Assembly (NCBI RefSeq): GCF_001421665.1
Contig: NZ_LMKV01000001.1
Span: 248,230 to 312,229, forward strand
Origin: Sphingobium sp. Leaf26
GTDB taxonomy: Bacteria > Pseudomonadota > Alphaproteobacteria > Sphingomonadales > Sphingomonadaceae
Reading direction: 5' to 3'
Length of the DNA: 64,000 nucleotides
Below the pieces are notes generated by a model. It saw only the letters and a program-made list of their open reading frames with translations. It was not told where the DNA came from and ran no database searches. Both the position numbers and the translations under genes were made by a program. Positions 24,198-33,300 of this stretch are shown one piece after another. Within the stretch, counting starts at the first letter, position 1, and each line of letters begins with the position of its first letter.

Positions 24198-27038
24198 ATG
24201 CGTATTCGCCATGCCCTGGCGGGGATCAGCCTCGCCATATGCCTCGTGTCGCCCACTCAACTTCTCGCAGCCGCAACAACCGATGCCACACTGACGCAAC
24301 GGCACAAGTTCGACATTCATGTTCAGCCGCTGAGCGGCGCATTGCGCCAGTTGTCCGCCCAGTCGGGCGTGCGTATCCTGTTCCCCTATGACGAAGTGGC
24401 CGCGATCCGCAGCCGCCGTATTCAGGGCTGGCTATCGACCAAAGATGCACTGGCGCGGCTGCTAGCCGGCACCGACCTGACCTCCACCCCCGCAGGCGCG
24501 GGCGTGATCGCGCTTGCCGCCCCCGCCAGCCGCAGCGCTTCGCGCCGCAGCCCGCTGGCCCTGCAATATGCGCAGGCCAGCCTGCCCGGCATCAGTCCTG
24601 CGGCAATGACCATGGCGCCTGCCCCCGAACCGATCGAAGACGCCACGCCCATCATCGTCACCGGCACGCGCACCACGACACGCACCGTGGCCGAAAGCCT
24701 CGCGCCGATCGACGTGCTGGGCGAAAAGGATCTGGAGACGAGCGGCAAGCAATCCGTGCGCGACCTGCTGGGCACGCTGGTCCCCTCGATCAACGTGTCG
24801 AACAACGGCGCAGGCGCGAGTTGGGCGGTGCGCACCCTGTCTCTGCGCGGGCTGGGCGGCGACCAGTTGCTGGTGCTGGTCAATGGCAAGCGCCGCCACA
24901 ATACCGCCACGCTGTTCATCAACGGATCGGTCCAGAACGGCCAGTCGCCCCCGGACCTCGACCTCATTCCCGGCAATGCGATCCAGCGGATCGAAGTGCT
25001 GCGCGACGGCGCGTCGGCGCAATATGGATCGGATGCGATCGCCGGCGTCGTCAACATCATCCTGAAGAACGACACGGCCGGCGGCGCGGCGCTGACGCTG
25101 GGCAGCACGGCCGACAATGGCGGCTGGCAGGGCCGCTGGCAGGTCGACAAGGGCTTCGCGATCGGCCCGGACGGCGGCTATATCCACCTGTCGGGCGATG
25201 GCGTGTTGCAGGAAAATACCATAACGAGGAGTAGCCCGATCCTTACGACGGCTGCGAACCCGTTTTATCCTACTGGCGACCCGCGCAACACCGATCCCGA
25301 CCGCATCCGCGCCAAATATGGCCAGCCGCAGGTCATCGGCGGCAATCTGGGCTATGACGCCATGATGCCGGTGGGCGAAAGCATGGAACTCTACAGTTTC
25401 GGCACCTATTCCAAGCGTCATGCCGGGGGCTGGCTGACGTACCGCACGCCTGCGGCGGCCAACAACATCATCTCCATCTATCCGGAAGGCTATATTCCAC
25501 GCATCCACGTCTATGACGAGGATTTCCAGTTCGCAGGCGGCCTGCGCGGCGAAGTGGGCGGCGGCGTCCATTTCGACCTCAGCACCAGCTATGGGCAGGA
25601 TGAGGTCAAATATGCCCAGACCACATCGCTCAACCCGTCGCTTGGGACGGCAAGCCCGACCAACTTCTATCTCGGCAAGCTCCGCTTTGACGAATGGGTC
25701 AGCAATCTGGACCTCAGCAAGGAGTTCGACATCGGCCTGGCCGGGCCGCTCTCCGTCGCGGTGGGCGGCGAGTATAAGAAGAATAAGTTCGTCATCAGCC
25801 CCGGCGATTCCGTTTCCTACGAAAATGGCGGCTATATTTTCCCTGAAGGCGGATGGCGCGGCGGCACTTTTGCCAGCGGCATCGGATCGCAGGGCGTCAT
25901 CGGCTTCACGCCCGAAGGATCGGGTAGCTGGAGTCGCGACAACTGGAGCGCCTACGGCAATATCGAGGGGAAGATCATCGAAGGCGTCGAGTTCGGCCTG
26001 GCCGGGCGGCATGAGGATTATTCCGATTTCGGCACCACCGATACGGGCAAGGCATCGCTGCGCATAGAACCGGTGCGGGGCATCGCGATCCGGGGGACGG
26101 CCAGCACCGGCTTCCGCGCGCCCACGCTCCAGCAGCAACATTATAATTCGTCCAGCACGATCAACGTGGTGATCGACGGCGTGGGCCAGTTGCGGCCGGT
26201 GGTCGCTTTGCCGGTCGACAGCGCGGCGGCACGGGCGCTCGGCGCCGTTGCGCTCAAGCCCGAAAAATCGACCAGCTTCTCGGCGGGGCTGGTGCTGACG
26301 CCCCTGCCCAACTTCAACCTCACCGTCGACGCCTATCAGATCAAGGTCCGGGACCGCATCCTGCTGAGCGGCACGCTGTCCGGCGCGGCGGTCGTCGATA
26401 TTCTGAACGCCAATGGCTATGCCGGTAATTTCGGCGCGCTCATCTTTTCGAACGCGGCCGATACCCGGACCCGCGGCCTGGACATCGTCGCCACCCATCG
26501 CGCCAATTTCGGCGATCTTGGCAATCTGACGACGTCGCTATCGGCCAATTTCAACAAGACCGTCTTCACCCATATCGACCCGCCGCCGACGGGTGGCAGC
26601 GGCGTCTCCTTCGTCGCGCGCGACCGACAGGGCGACCTGAGCGAAGGCACGCCGCGCAACAAGTTCATTGCCAACTTCCTGTGGGAAACCGGCGCGTTCA
26701 ACGCCAATTTGCGCGCCACCCGCTTTGGCAAGGTCACGCAGCGTGCGGCGTTGCCAGTGCTGCACACGGCGGACTGGATGTCCTGCGGGCCGGCGTCGGC
26801 GACCTGTACGTCGGGCTTTGCCGACGAAGAGTTGAAGCCCAAGACGATCCTCGACCTGGAACTGGGCTACAAGCTGGCCAAGGGCGTCAAGCTGTCGATC
26901 GGCGCGAACAATCTGCTCAACACCTACCCCAACAAGCTGAAGCTGGTGAACCGGCTCGCGGGTGGCCTTTACAATGGCTACGCCCCCTACGGCATCAGCG
27001 GCGGCTTCTACTATGGCCGGTTCAACCTGGAGTTCTGA
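24198..27038 (+). CDS. TonB-dependent outer-membrane receptor with STN domain
   Basis: This 946-residue receptor has an N-terminal signal peptide (residues 1-26). An STN secretin/TonB short domain follows at about 36-95 (HVQPLSGALRQLSAQSGVRI). A TonB-box-like PIIVTGTRT lies at about 150, then the plug (SVRDLLGTLVPSINVSNNG, VEVLRDGASAQYG-like) and a 22-strand barrel ending in the typical C-terminal aromatic Phe. STN domains normally signal to an inner-membrane anti-sigma factor, but the nearest anti-sigma gene is at 32.6 kb. The ligand is unknown. The next gene starts 3 nt later, so the receptor and the amidohydrolase form a pair. Confidence 0.92.
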   Translation: MRIRHALAGISLAICLVSPTQLLAAATTDATLTQRHKFDIHVQPLSGALRQLSAQSGVRILFPYDEVAAIRSRRIQGWLSTKDALARLLAGTDLTSTPAGAGVIALAAPASRSASRRSPLALQYAQASLPGISPAAMTMAPAPEPIEDATPIIVTGTRTTTRTVAESLAPIDVLGEKDLETSGKQSVRDLLGTLVPSINVSNNGAGASWAVRTLSLRGLGGDQLLVLVNGKRRHNTATLFINGSVQNGQSPPDLDLIPGNAIQRIEVLRDGASAQYGSDAIAGVVNIILKNDTAGGAALTLGSTADNGGWQGRWQVDKGFAIGPDGGYIHLSGDGVLQENTITRSSPILTTAANPFYPTGDPRNTDPDRIRAKYGQPQVIGGNLGYDAMMPVGESMELYSFGTYSKRHAGGWLTYRTPAAANNIISIYPEGYIPRIHVYDEDFQFAGGLRGEVGGGVHFDLSTSYGQDEVKYAQTTSLNPSLGTASPTNFYLGKLRFDEWVSNLDLSKEFDIGLAGPLSVAVGGEYKKNKFVISPGDSVSYENGGYIFPEGGWRGGTFASGIGSQGVIGFTPEGSGSWSRDNWSAYGNIEGKIIEGVEFGLAGRHEDYSDFGTTDTGKASLRIEPVRGIAIRGTASTGFRAPTLQQQHYNSSSTINVVIDGVGQLRPVVALPVDSAAARALGAVALKPEKSTSFSAGLVLTPLPNFNLTVDAYQIKVRDRILLSGTLSGAAVVDILNANGYAGNFGALIFSNAADTRTRGLDIVATHRANFGDLGNLTTSLSANFNKTVFTHIDPPPTGGSGVSFVARDRQGDLSEGTPRNKFIANFLWETGAFNANLRATRFGKVTQRAALPVLHTADWMSCGPASATCTSGFADEELKPKTILDLELGYKLAKGVKLSIGANNLLNTYPNKLKLVNRLAGGLYNGYAPYGISGGFYYGRFNLEF

Positions 27039-27041
27039 CCA

Positions 27042-30000
27042 ATGACGAAGATCAAGGGCGTCAGCCGTCGCGAGGCCATCGCGGCGGGCGGGATCGGCTT
27101 GCTGGCGGCGGGCAGCGCAGCATCGGTGGCGACGGGATCGGCGGCGCAATCCCCCGGGGCGCCCGCCAGCGGCAAGGAGACATTGGTGACGGTCGAGGAC
27201 TGCACCAATGTCGCCCTTGCCCTGTCCCCGGACGGCAGCCGCATCGCCTTCGACCTGCTCGGCATATTGTGGACGATGCCGGTCGGCGGCGGGCCCCTGA
27301 AGCGGCTGACCGGCGATTTTGACGATCTTGCCCAGCCGGACTGGTCGCCCGATGGCAAGCGCATCGCCTTCCAATCCTATCGCAGCGGCCATTTCCACAT
27401 CTGGTCGGTGGCGGCGGATGGCGGGGACATGCGCCAGCATAGCGACGGGCTGTTCGACGATCGCGAGCCACGCTGGTCGCCGGACGGCAGGACGATCGCC
27501 TTCGCCAGCGATCGGGCGGAGGGGCGCTACGCCATCTATCTGCTCGATGTGGCGAGCGGCAAGGTCACGCCCTTCTCCAAGGGAGACACGAATGACAGCG
27601 AACCCGCCTGGTCGCCAGACGGCAAGCGCATCGCCTATGTCGCGGGTAGCACGAAACTGGTGGTAGCGGACATCGCCAGCGGCGCGGTCAGCGATGTCGC
27701 ATCGGTTCCGCCATCGCCCGACCGCTTCAACCCGTCGGCGATCATGGCGCCTGCTTTCGCACCGGACGGCAGCATCGCCTATACCCGCGTTCAGCCCGGA
27801 TCGCTGACGCTGGTGCTGGGCGACAGGGATATCGTGGCGGGCGAGGATCTCTATCCCTTCCGGCCCGCCTTCACGACAGATGGCGCCATCCTCTATGGGT
27901 CGGGCGGCAAGCTGCGCAGGCTGAAGGGTGGCAAGACGTCTATCGTCCCCTTTTCCACCCAGGTACCCGTCACCACGCCCGATTACCGCAAGAAGACCCG
28001 CGACTTCACCTCCACCACGCCAAAGCCCGTGGTCGGCATCGCCGCGCCGATGCTGTCCCCCGATGGCAGAAGCATCGTCTTTGCGGCGCTCAACGACATC
28101 TATCTGATGCCGATCGGCGGCGTGCCCAGGGCGATCATCACCGACCCCTTCCATAAATGCGATCCCGCCTGGTCGCCCGATGGCAAGACCATCGCCTACT
28201 CGTCCGACCGGGGCGGCACGCTCGACCTGTGGCTGCATGAGGTCTCTACGGCCAGGGAACGGCAGCTTACCAACATTCCCGACAAGGCGATCGCCTGGGG
28301 TAGCTGGTCGCAGGATGGCCAGCAGATCGCCTTCCTCGATCAGGACGGTGCGCTGCATACCGTGGAAGTCGCCAGCGGCGTCGTCACCAAGCGGTTCGAC
28401 GCCATCTGGGAACCGGGTCGGCCCAGCTTCGCTCCCGATGGCAAGAGCATCGCCTACGCGGCGTTCAAGCCGGTCACCGGCCGCTACCGCGAAGGCGCCA
28501 GCCAGATATTGACGGTCGATCTCGCCACCGGCAAAGGCACCTATCGCCCTGTATTTGAGGGCAAGTCGCTGGGGACGCGCGGGCATGACGGACCGGTCTG
28601 GTCGCCCGATGGTACGAAAATCGCCTTCGTCTTCGCCAGCACATTGTGGGTCGCGCCGGTCGCGCCCGATGGCAGCTTTACCGCCGCGCCGAAACAGATC
28701 ACCGCCGACGTCACCGACGCGCCAAGCTGGAGCGGCGACAGCAACACACTTCTCTATCTCAGCAATGGCAAACTGCGCCTCGTCCCGGCCAGCGGCGGTA
28801 CGGCGCAGACGATTCCCTGCCGGCTGACATGGGCAAACTCCAAACCGGCGGGCCGCACCATCTTACGGGCTGGCAAGGTCTGGGATGCACTTTCGGCAGA
28901 CTATAAGACACATGTCGACGTCGTGCTGGACGGCAACCAGATCAGCGCGGTCACGCCGCGCGGCGCGGGTGCTTCGGACGCCAACGCAAAGATCATCGAC
29001 GCGCCGGACCTGACGCTGATGCCGGGCCTGATCGACATGCACACGCACCGGCAGATGGCGGGCTATGGCTATGGCGATCGCATGGGGCGGCTGTGGCTGG
29101 CCATGGGCATCACGGCTACCCGGTCGCCGGGTTGCCCCGCCTATCATATGGTCGAGGACCGGGAGGCGATCCAGAGCGGCAAGCGCATCGCCGCGCGCCA
29201 CTATGCCACGGGTGAAGCGATCGACGGCGGGCGCATCTTCTACAATTTCATGCGCCCCGTCAGCGAGCCGGGGCAGATGGCGCTGGAACTGGAGCGAGCC
29301 AGGGCGCTGGATTACGACATGGTGAAAACCTATGTCCGGTTGCGCCATGATACGCAGAAGGAGGTGGTCGATGCCTCCCACCGCATGGGCATGCACCTGT
29401 CGTCCCATTATCATTATCCCGCGCTGCATAGCGGCATGGACTGCATGGAGCATACCGGCGCGACCAACCGCTACGGCTATTCCCGCACCATCACCGCGCT
29501 GGGCGGCGGCTATCATGATGTGAACGACCTGTTCGCGGCGGCGAAGGCCGGGCGCACGCCGACGCTGTTCGCCGCGACTTCGCTGCTGGGGCTGGACGAC
29601 GGATTCACCCGCGATCCGCGCATCACCACACTCTATCCCGCCTGGGAATTTGCCAAGCTGAACGGCCGGGTGAAAGCCATGACCGGCGAAGGTGGCGCGC
29701 CGATGCTCGCCTCGCTGGAGCGGCAGGTAGCGCAGATCAAGCTGATGCTGGAGGCGGGCTGGCATCCGATTTCCGGCACCGATGCGCCGATCGACCTGAC
29801 CGCAATCAGCCTGCACCTCAACCTGCGCGGCATGGTGAAATTCGGTATCCGTCCGTATGATGCACTGATGATGACGACGCGCTGGTCGGGCGAGTTTCTG
29901 GGCGAGCCGGTGGGACGGATCGAGCGGGGCATGCTGGCCGACCTGATCCTGGTCGAAGGCGATCCGCTGAAGGACATCGACGCCGTGGCCAATGTGCGAA

Positions 30001-30197
30001 AAGTGATCGCGAACGGCGTCGTCCATACGCCCGATCAGTTGATGGCTCCCTTCGCCGGCGCCAAGCCGCAAGCCGCGCTCACGCCGATGCGACCGATGCT
30101 GGCGGACGCGCACCAGCATTATTGGTGGCACGACCCCGACTATGTCGAAAGCAGCCGCGCCGCCTGCTGCGCGGGCCATGCCGTGGCCCATGCCTGA
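27042..30197 (+). CDS. Exported PD40 beta-propeller/amidohydrolase fusion
   Basis: This 1051-residue protein has a twin-arginine leader (SRREAIAAGGIGLLAAGS). About residues 50-590 are a TolB/PD40-type beta-propeller with repeated WSPDGKRIAF-like blades. About 600-1010 are a metal-dependent amidohydrolase with the HxH ligands His667 and His669 in GLIDMHTH and Asp914 in GTDAP. It is probably periplasmic and cleaves amide or peptide bonds of a compound imported by the adjacent receptor (inference). The C-terminal 40 residues are rich in His, Cys and Trp. A hairpin follows the stop. Confidence 0.87.
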   Translation: MTKIKGVSRREAIAAGGIGLLAAGSAASVATGSAAQSPGAPASGKETLVTVEDCTNVALALSPDGSRIAFDLLGILWTMPVGGGPLKRLTGDFDDLAQPDWSPDGKRIAFQSYRSGHFHIWSVAADGGDMRQHSDGLFDDREPRWSPDGRTIAFASDRAEGRYAIYLLDVASGKVTPFSKGDTNDSEPAWSPDGKRIAYVAGSTKLVVADIASGAVSDVASVPPSPDRFNPSAIMAPAFAPDGSIAYTRVQPGSLTLVLGDRDIVAGEDLYPFRPAFTTDGAILYGSGGKLRRLKGGKTSIVPFSTQVPVTTPDYRKKTRDFTSTTPKPVVGIAAPMLSPDGRSIVFAALNDIYLMPIGGVPRAIITDPFHKCDPAWSPDGKTIAYSSDRGGTLDLWLHEVSTARERQLTNIPDKAIAWGSWSQDGQQIAFLDQDGALHTVEVASGVVTKRFDAIWEPGRPSFAPDGKSIAYAAFKPVTGRYREGASQILTVDLATGKGTYRPVFEGKSLGTRGHDGPVWSPDGTKIAFVFASTLWVAPVAPDGSFTAAPKQITADVTDAPSWSGDSNTLLYLSNGKLRLVPASGGTAQTIPCRLTWANSKPAGRTILRAGKVWDALSADYKTHVDVVLDGNQISAVTPRGAGASDANAKIIDAPDLTLMPGLIDMHTHRQMAGYGYGDRMGRLWLAMGITATRSPGCPAYHMVEDREAIQSGKRIAARHYATGEAIDGGRIFYNFMRPVSEPGQMALELERARALDYDMVKTYVRLRHDTQKEVVDASHRMGMHLSSHYHYPALHSGMDCMEHTGATNRYGYSRTITALGGGYHDVNDLFAAAKAGRTPTLFAATSLLGLDDGFTRDPRITTLYPAWEFAKLNGRVKAMTGEGGAPMLASLERQVAQIKLMLEAGWHPISGTDAPIDLTAISLHLNLRGMVKFGIRPYDALMMTTRWSGEFLGEPVGRIERGMLADLILVEGDPLKDIDAVANVRKVIANGVVHTPDQLMAPFAGAKPQAALTPMRPMLADAHQHYWWHDPDYVESSRAACCAGHAVAHA

Positions 30198-30205
30198 TGC
30201 GATCG

Positions 30206-30233
30206 GGGGCGGCGGGATTTGAACCGCCGCCCC
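30206..30233. terminator. Hairpin after the amidohydrolase gene
   Basis: GGGGCGGCGG (30206-30215) pairs with CCGCCGCCCC (30224-30233) around an 8-nt loop, 8 bp after the stop. It is a likely terminator separating the receptor operon from the DUF3649 operon. No T-run follows. Confidence 0.6.
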
Positions 30234-30341
30234 TTCCACGGACGGGAGCTTGACGCCGCCGCCGCAGCAGCGGCGCAACGCTCTTTCCGCAATTTCCAAT
30301 TTTCGGATGGACATCCGCGCGCTCCTCGCCTACCCGCTCTT

Positions 30342-30365
30342 GCGAGTTATTATCATTAATATCGC
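30342..30365. promoter_or_regulatory. Fur-like iron-box palindrome upstream of DUF3649
   Basis: The AT-rich dyad GTTATTATCATTAATATC lies 18 bp upstream of the DUF3649 start. It has a symmetrical core TATTA-TCAT-TAATA (30348-30361) and outer GCGA/TCGC arms, and shares ATTATCATTA with the Fur consensus. The genes it precedes are typical iron-uptake accessory genes, so iron repression is plausible. Confidence 0.5.
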
Positions 30366-30382
30366 AGAGTGGACCGATCTTC

Positions 30383-30688
30383 ATGGCTTCCAGGGCTTCC
30401 CCCGCACCACGCTACAGGCTGGCCGTCGCCAGCCGCGTTCTTGCGGCGGTTCCACTCAATTATGTCCTGACATCGATCGTCACCGCCCTGCTCGCCCGCC
30501 ATCTTCCGTTATCCCGCGCAGAGGCCAGCGTTGCGGCAACCCTCACCGCCTTCCTCATCTTCGCACTGATCGCCATGGCCATTTGCCACGCCCGATCGAC
30601 CGCCAGGGTCTGGGTCTGGATGATCGGCAGCACCGCCTTGCTGGGCGGCCTGCTCGCCCTGTCGCTCCAGTTGGGAGGCCGCGCATGA
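30383..30688 (+). CDS. DUF3649-like small membrane protein of the PepSY operon
   Basis: This 101-residue protein has about three hydrophobic segments (PLNYVLTSIVTALLA, TLTAFLIFALIAMAIC, WMIGSTALLGGLLALSLQL). It resembles the DUF3649 family found next to TonB receptors and PepSY reductase-like genes in iron uptake. Biochemical function is not known. It overlaps the PepSY gene by 4 bases (ATGA). Confidence 0.7.
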   Translation: MASRASPAPRYRLAVASRVLAAVPLNYVLTSIVTALLARHLPLSRAEASVAATLTAFLIFALIAMAICHARSTARVWVWMIGSTALLGGLLALSLQLGGRA

Positions 30689-32268
30689 AGGATGGTTTTC
30701 GCCAGTGCATGGCCTGGCTCCACACCTGGACGGGACTGCTGCTGGGCTGGCTGCTCTTCGCCATCTTCGTCACCGGTACCGCCGCCTATTTCCAGGAGGA
30801 AATCAGCCGCTGGATGAAGCCGGAAGTCACCGCCGCGCCGGATCGCGATGCGGCAACGCAGGCGGCGATCACCTATCTGAACCGCACGCAGCCCGATGCG
30901 GAAAGCTGGTTCATCTCGCCGCCCTCGGCGCGCAGCCCCACGGTCAGCACCTTCTGGCAGCCGCGAAAGGTGGCCGGTGAGGAGCCGCGCAAACGGCGCG
31001 GTCGACGCGGCGACACCAGCGCCACGCTGGACGGTCAGGGTCAGCCGGTGACCGCACGCGAAACGCAGGGCGGCTTCTTCCTCTACCGGTTTCATTTCGA
31101 CCTGCACTATATGCCGGTCTACTGGGCGCGCTATCTGGTCGGCGTCGCGGCGATGTTCATGCTGATCGCCATTTTCAGCGGCATCGTCACGCATAAGAAG
31201 ATTTTTGCCGACTTCTTCATGCTGCGCTTTGGCAAGGGCCAGCGCAGTTGGCTCGACGCGCATAATGTCACCGCCGTCTTTGCCCTGCCTTTCTATCTGA
31301 TGATCACCTATACCGGGCTGGTGACGCTGGCGACCATGTACATGCCCTGGGGCATCGCCGCCAATTACAGCAAGCCTGACGCCTTTTTCGAGGAGGTGTT
31401 CCCCGGCCGTGCGGAAGTGGAGCGTTCCGGCATCGGCGCCCCGCTGGTCGCCGTGACGCCACTGATGGAGATCGCCCGCCGGCGCTGGAACGGGGCGGAG
31501 ATCGGGTCTGTGCGTGTCGCCATGCCAGGTGACGGCAACAGCATCATCACCCTGACCCGTGCGTCCAGCGGCGCGATCGGATCGCGCGGCGAGAGCATGG
31601 TCTTTTCCGGTACGTCCGGCGACCTGCTGGAGAAAAGTCCGGTGCAGGGCGGCGCGATGGCGACGCAGAGCGTGATGATCGGCCTGCATGCCGGCCGCTT
31701 TGCCGGGTGGGGCCTGCGCTGGCTCTATTTCCTGTCCGGCGTCGGCGGCACGATCATGGTCGGCAGCGGGCTTGTCCTGTGGACCGTCAAGCGACGGGTC
31801 AAGCTGGCCGATCCCGCACGCCCGCATTTCGGTTTCCGTGTGGTCAGCCGCATGAATATCGCGGCCATCGCCGGCCTGCCCGCGGGCATCGCCACCTATT
31901 TCCTGGCCAACCGCCTGCTGCCGCTGGGCATGGAGGCGCGTGCGGACTGGGAAATCCACAGCCTGTTCATCGCCTGGGGCGCGACGCTGATATGGGCCAT
32001 CGCCCGCCCCGAAAAGCGCGCCTGGGTGGAAAGCCTGGCGCTGGCGGGCGGCCTGTTTGCCGCTGTTCCGGTCATCAATGCGCTGACGGTCCCGCGCAAC
32101 GGCATCAGCGGCCTGCTGTCCGGCGACTGGCTGTTCGTTGCGTTCGACATCGCCATGCTCGTGCTCGCGGCCGGCTTCGGTTTTTCCGCACGCAAGGCGG
32201 CCCGCGCCACCACAGTAAAGTCCCCGCGCCGCGCCCGCGCGATCAAGGAAGAACTGGCCACCGCATGA
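30685..32268 (+). CDS. PepSY-associated membrane protein (ferric-siderophore reductase-like)
   Basis: This 527-residue inner-membrane protein of the PepSY_TM type has HTWTGLLLGWLLFAIFVTGT as the first helix, then a periplasmic PepSY region and further helices (MLIAIFSGIVTHKK, VFALPFYLMITYTG, LSGVGGTIMVGSG), about seven in all. Relatives such as FpvG, FoxB and PiuB-type proteins reduce ferric siderophores in the periplasm or cytoplasm, using conserved His in the helices. The ATG at 30685 has GGGAGG upstream; the longer open frame to 30250 is not used because it lies over DUF3649. Confidence 0.85.
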   Translation: MKDGFRQCMAWLHTWTGLLLGWLLFAIFVTGTAAYFQEEISRWMKPEVTAAPDRDAATQAAITYLNRTQPDAESWFISPPSARSPTVSTFWQPRKVAGEEPRKRRGRRGDTSATLDGQGQPVTARETQGGFFLYRFHFDLHYMPVYWARYLVGVAAMFMLIAIFSGIVTHKKIFADFFMLRFGKGQRSWLDAHNVTAVFALPFYLMITYTGLVTLATMYMPWGIAANYSKPDAFFEEVFPGRAEVERSGIGAPLVAVTPLMEIARRRWNGAEIGSVRVAMPGDGNSIITLTRASSGAIGSRGESMVFSGTSGDLLEKSPVQGGAMATQSVMIGLHAGRFAGWGLRWLYFLSGVGGTIMVGSGLVLWTVKRRVKLADPARPHFGFRVVSRMNIAAIAGLPAGIATYFLANRLLPLGMEARADWEIHSLFIAWGATLIWAIARPEKRAWVESLALAGGLFAAVPVINALTVPRNGISGLLSGDWLFVAFDIAMLVLAAGFGFSARKAARATTVKSPRRARAIKEELATA

Positions 32269-32570
32269 CCCACATCATCGCCATCGCGCTCTGCATCGCC
32301 GGCTTTGCTTGCCTCTGCGCCGCCATGGTCCGGCACCAGCCCGATTTCGTCGGGCGCAAGCTGGATACCGGGACCAGCCATAGGCTGCGCCATACAGGCT
32401 TCTCCCTGTTGCTGGCGGCATTGGCGGTCGACATGATCGGTTTGGGCGCAGGCTATGGTGCGATTGCCTGGTGCGCGCATCTGACGCTGGGGGCCGGGCT
32501 GGTCCTGTTCCGCCTCAATCGGGCGATCGCCCGCCGGCCGGCGAAGGCAAGGGCGGCGCCAAAGAACTGA
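32265..32570 (+). CDS. DUF3325-like small membrane protein
   Basis: This 101-residue protein has about three transmembrane helices (IIAIALCIAGFACLCAAM, GFSLLLAALAVDMIGLGAG, AHLTLGAGLVLFRLN). It matches the pattern of DUF3325, the usual third member of DUF3649-PepSY-DUF3325 operons linked to siderophore receptors. The ATG at 32265 overlaps the PepSY stop by 4 bases; a longer frame from 31707 overlaps the PepSY gene and is not used. Function unknown. Confidence 0.72.
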   Translation: MTHIIAIALCIAGFACLCAAMVRHQPDFVGRKLDTGTSHRLRHTGFSLLLAALAVDMIGLGAGYGAIAWCAHLTLGAGLVLFRLNRAIARRPAKARAAPKN

Positions 32571-32610
32571 TCGCTGCAAGACAATTCCGTTCGGGCGGAG
32601 ATTCACCCTT

Positions 32611-33300
32611 CTATCGCCACCCTTTCGCCACCGCCGCTTTTTCTCCAGCGGCATCCACCGGCGCGCCCGCCATCAACGCATCGACCGTCGCCATGACGCG
32701 CACGTCGGCAGAGGATGCCTGACGATAGGCCGTTTCCCGCCCCGCCCCCGGCAGCACCTGCTGCACCTGCCAGCCTTCGCCCTCGTGGCAGGCCACACCC
32801 GCCATTGCGCCGTCGAAGCTGCGGCACCAGCCACCGCCCTTGCGCTGGAAGGTGAGGCCGATGCGGATCGCCGCGTCATCCTGTGCTGACGCCAACTGGC
32901 TGTCGAGCGCCGTGGCCAATGGCCCCTTTGCCACCATGACGCCATTCTGCATCCCGATCGGCCCGACATCTTCCCTGGAAAGGCGACCTACGCCAAGGCC
33001 CAGCACCAGACTGGCGGCGATCGCACCGCCCGTCACCCAACTGCCCCAGCGGCGGACGGGTCGCTCCAGCGGCACCACCGTCTCGCTTGCGTCCAGCAGA
33101 CTACGCAGCCTGTCGGGCACGGGCTCCTGCGCCATCGGGGCGTAATGGCCGGCCAGCCGTTCGCGTAATCGGCGATGCTGCGCCAGCCGCTCGGCCAGCG
33201 CGGAATCGCCCGCCACGGCGCGCTCCACCCGGCGCCGGTTCACCTCGTCCAGTTCGCCGTCGACCAGCGCGATCAGCATGGCTTCGTCGATGTCCGTCAT
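32611..33300 (-). CDS. Membrane anti-sigma factor
   Basis: This 229-residue protein begins MTDIDEAMLIALVDGELDE, the anti-sigma N-terminal pattern. A single transmembrane helix lies at about 86-106 (GAIAASLVLGLGVGRL), followed by a periplasmic domain of about 120 residues. No HxxxCxxC zinc motif is present, so it is a non-ZAS type. It overlaps the ECF sigma gene by ATGA and presumably sequesters that sigma factor at the membrane until an envelope signal arrives. The periplasmic part contains Cys residues (GGGWCRSF, GVACHEGE) that could sense redox state. Confidence 0.85.
   Translation of the reverse strand: MTDIDEAMLIALVDGELDEVNRRRVERAVAGDSALAERLAQHRRLRERLAGHYAPMAQEPVPDRLRSLLDASETVVPLERPVRRWGSWVTGGAIAASLVLGLGVGRLSREDVGPIGMQNGVMVAKGPLATALDSQLASAQDDAAIRIGLTFQRKGGGWCRSFDGAMAGVACHEGEGWQVQQVLPGAGRETAYRQASSADVRVMATVDALMAGAPVDAAGEKAAVAKGWR

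Noticed and set aside
24462..26498. Long minus-strand open frame (678 codons) opposite the TonB receptor
   Set aside because: It is the antisense shadow of a gene with clear plug and barrel features; GC-rich codon use keeps the opposite strand open, and the translation is rich in His/Arg/Gln with no domain.
26538..28586. Long minus-strand open frame (682 codons) opposite the end of the receptor gene and the PD40 region
   Set aside because: It spans two real genes on the other strand, has no ribosome site and reads as low-complexity antisense of the propeller repeats.
30206..30233. Minus strand reads GGTTCAAATCC, like the T-arm of a tRNA and possibly an attachment site
   Set aside because: No acceptor, D or anticodon arm can be built on the adjacent bases and no integrase is nearby; the sequence is explained as the loop of a GC-rich terminator hairpin.
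28863..30314. Minus-strand open frame of 483 codons opposite the amidohydrolase domain
   Set aside because: Shadow of a domain with intact metal-binding motifs on the plus strand.
30250..30684. Possible N-terminal extension of the PepSY protein frame
   Set aside because: It overlaps the DUF3649 gene and the Fur-like region and lacks a hydrophobic or conserved start; GGGAGG marks the ATG at 30685.
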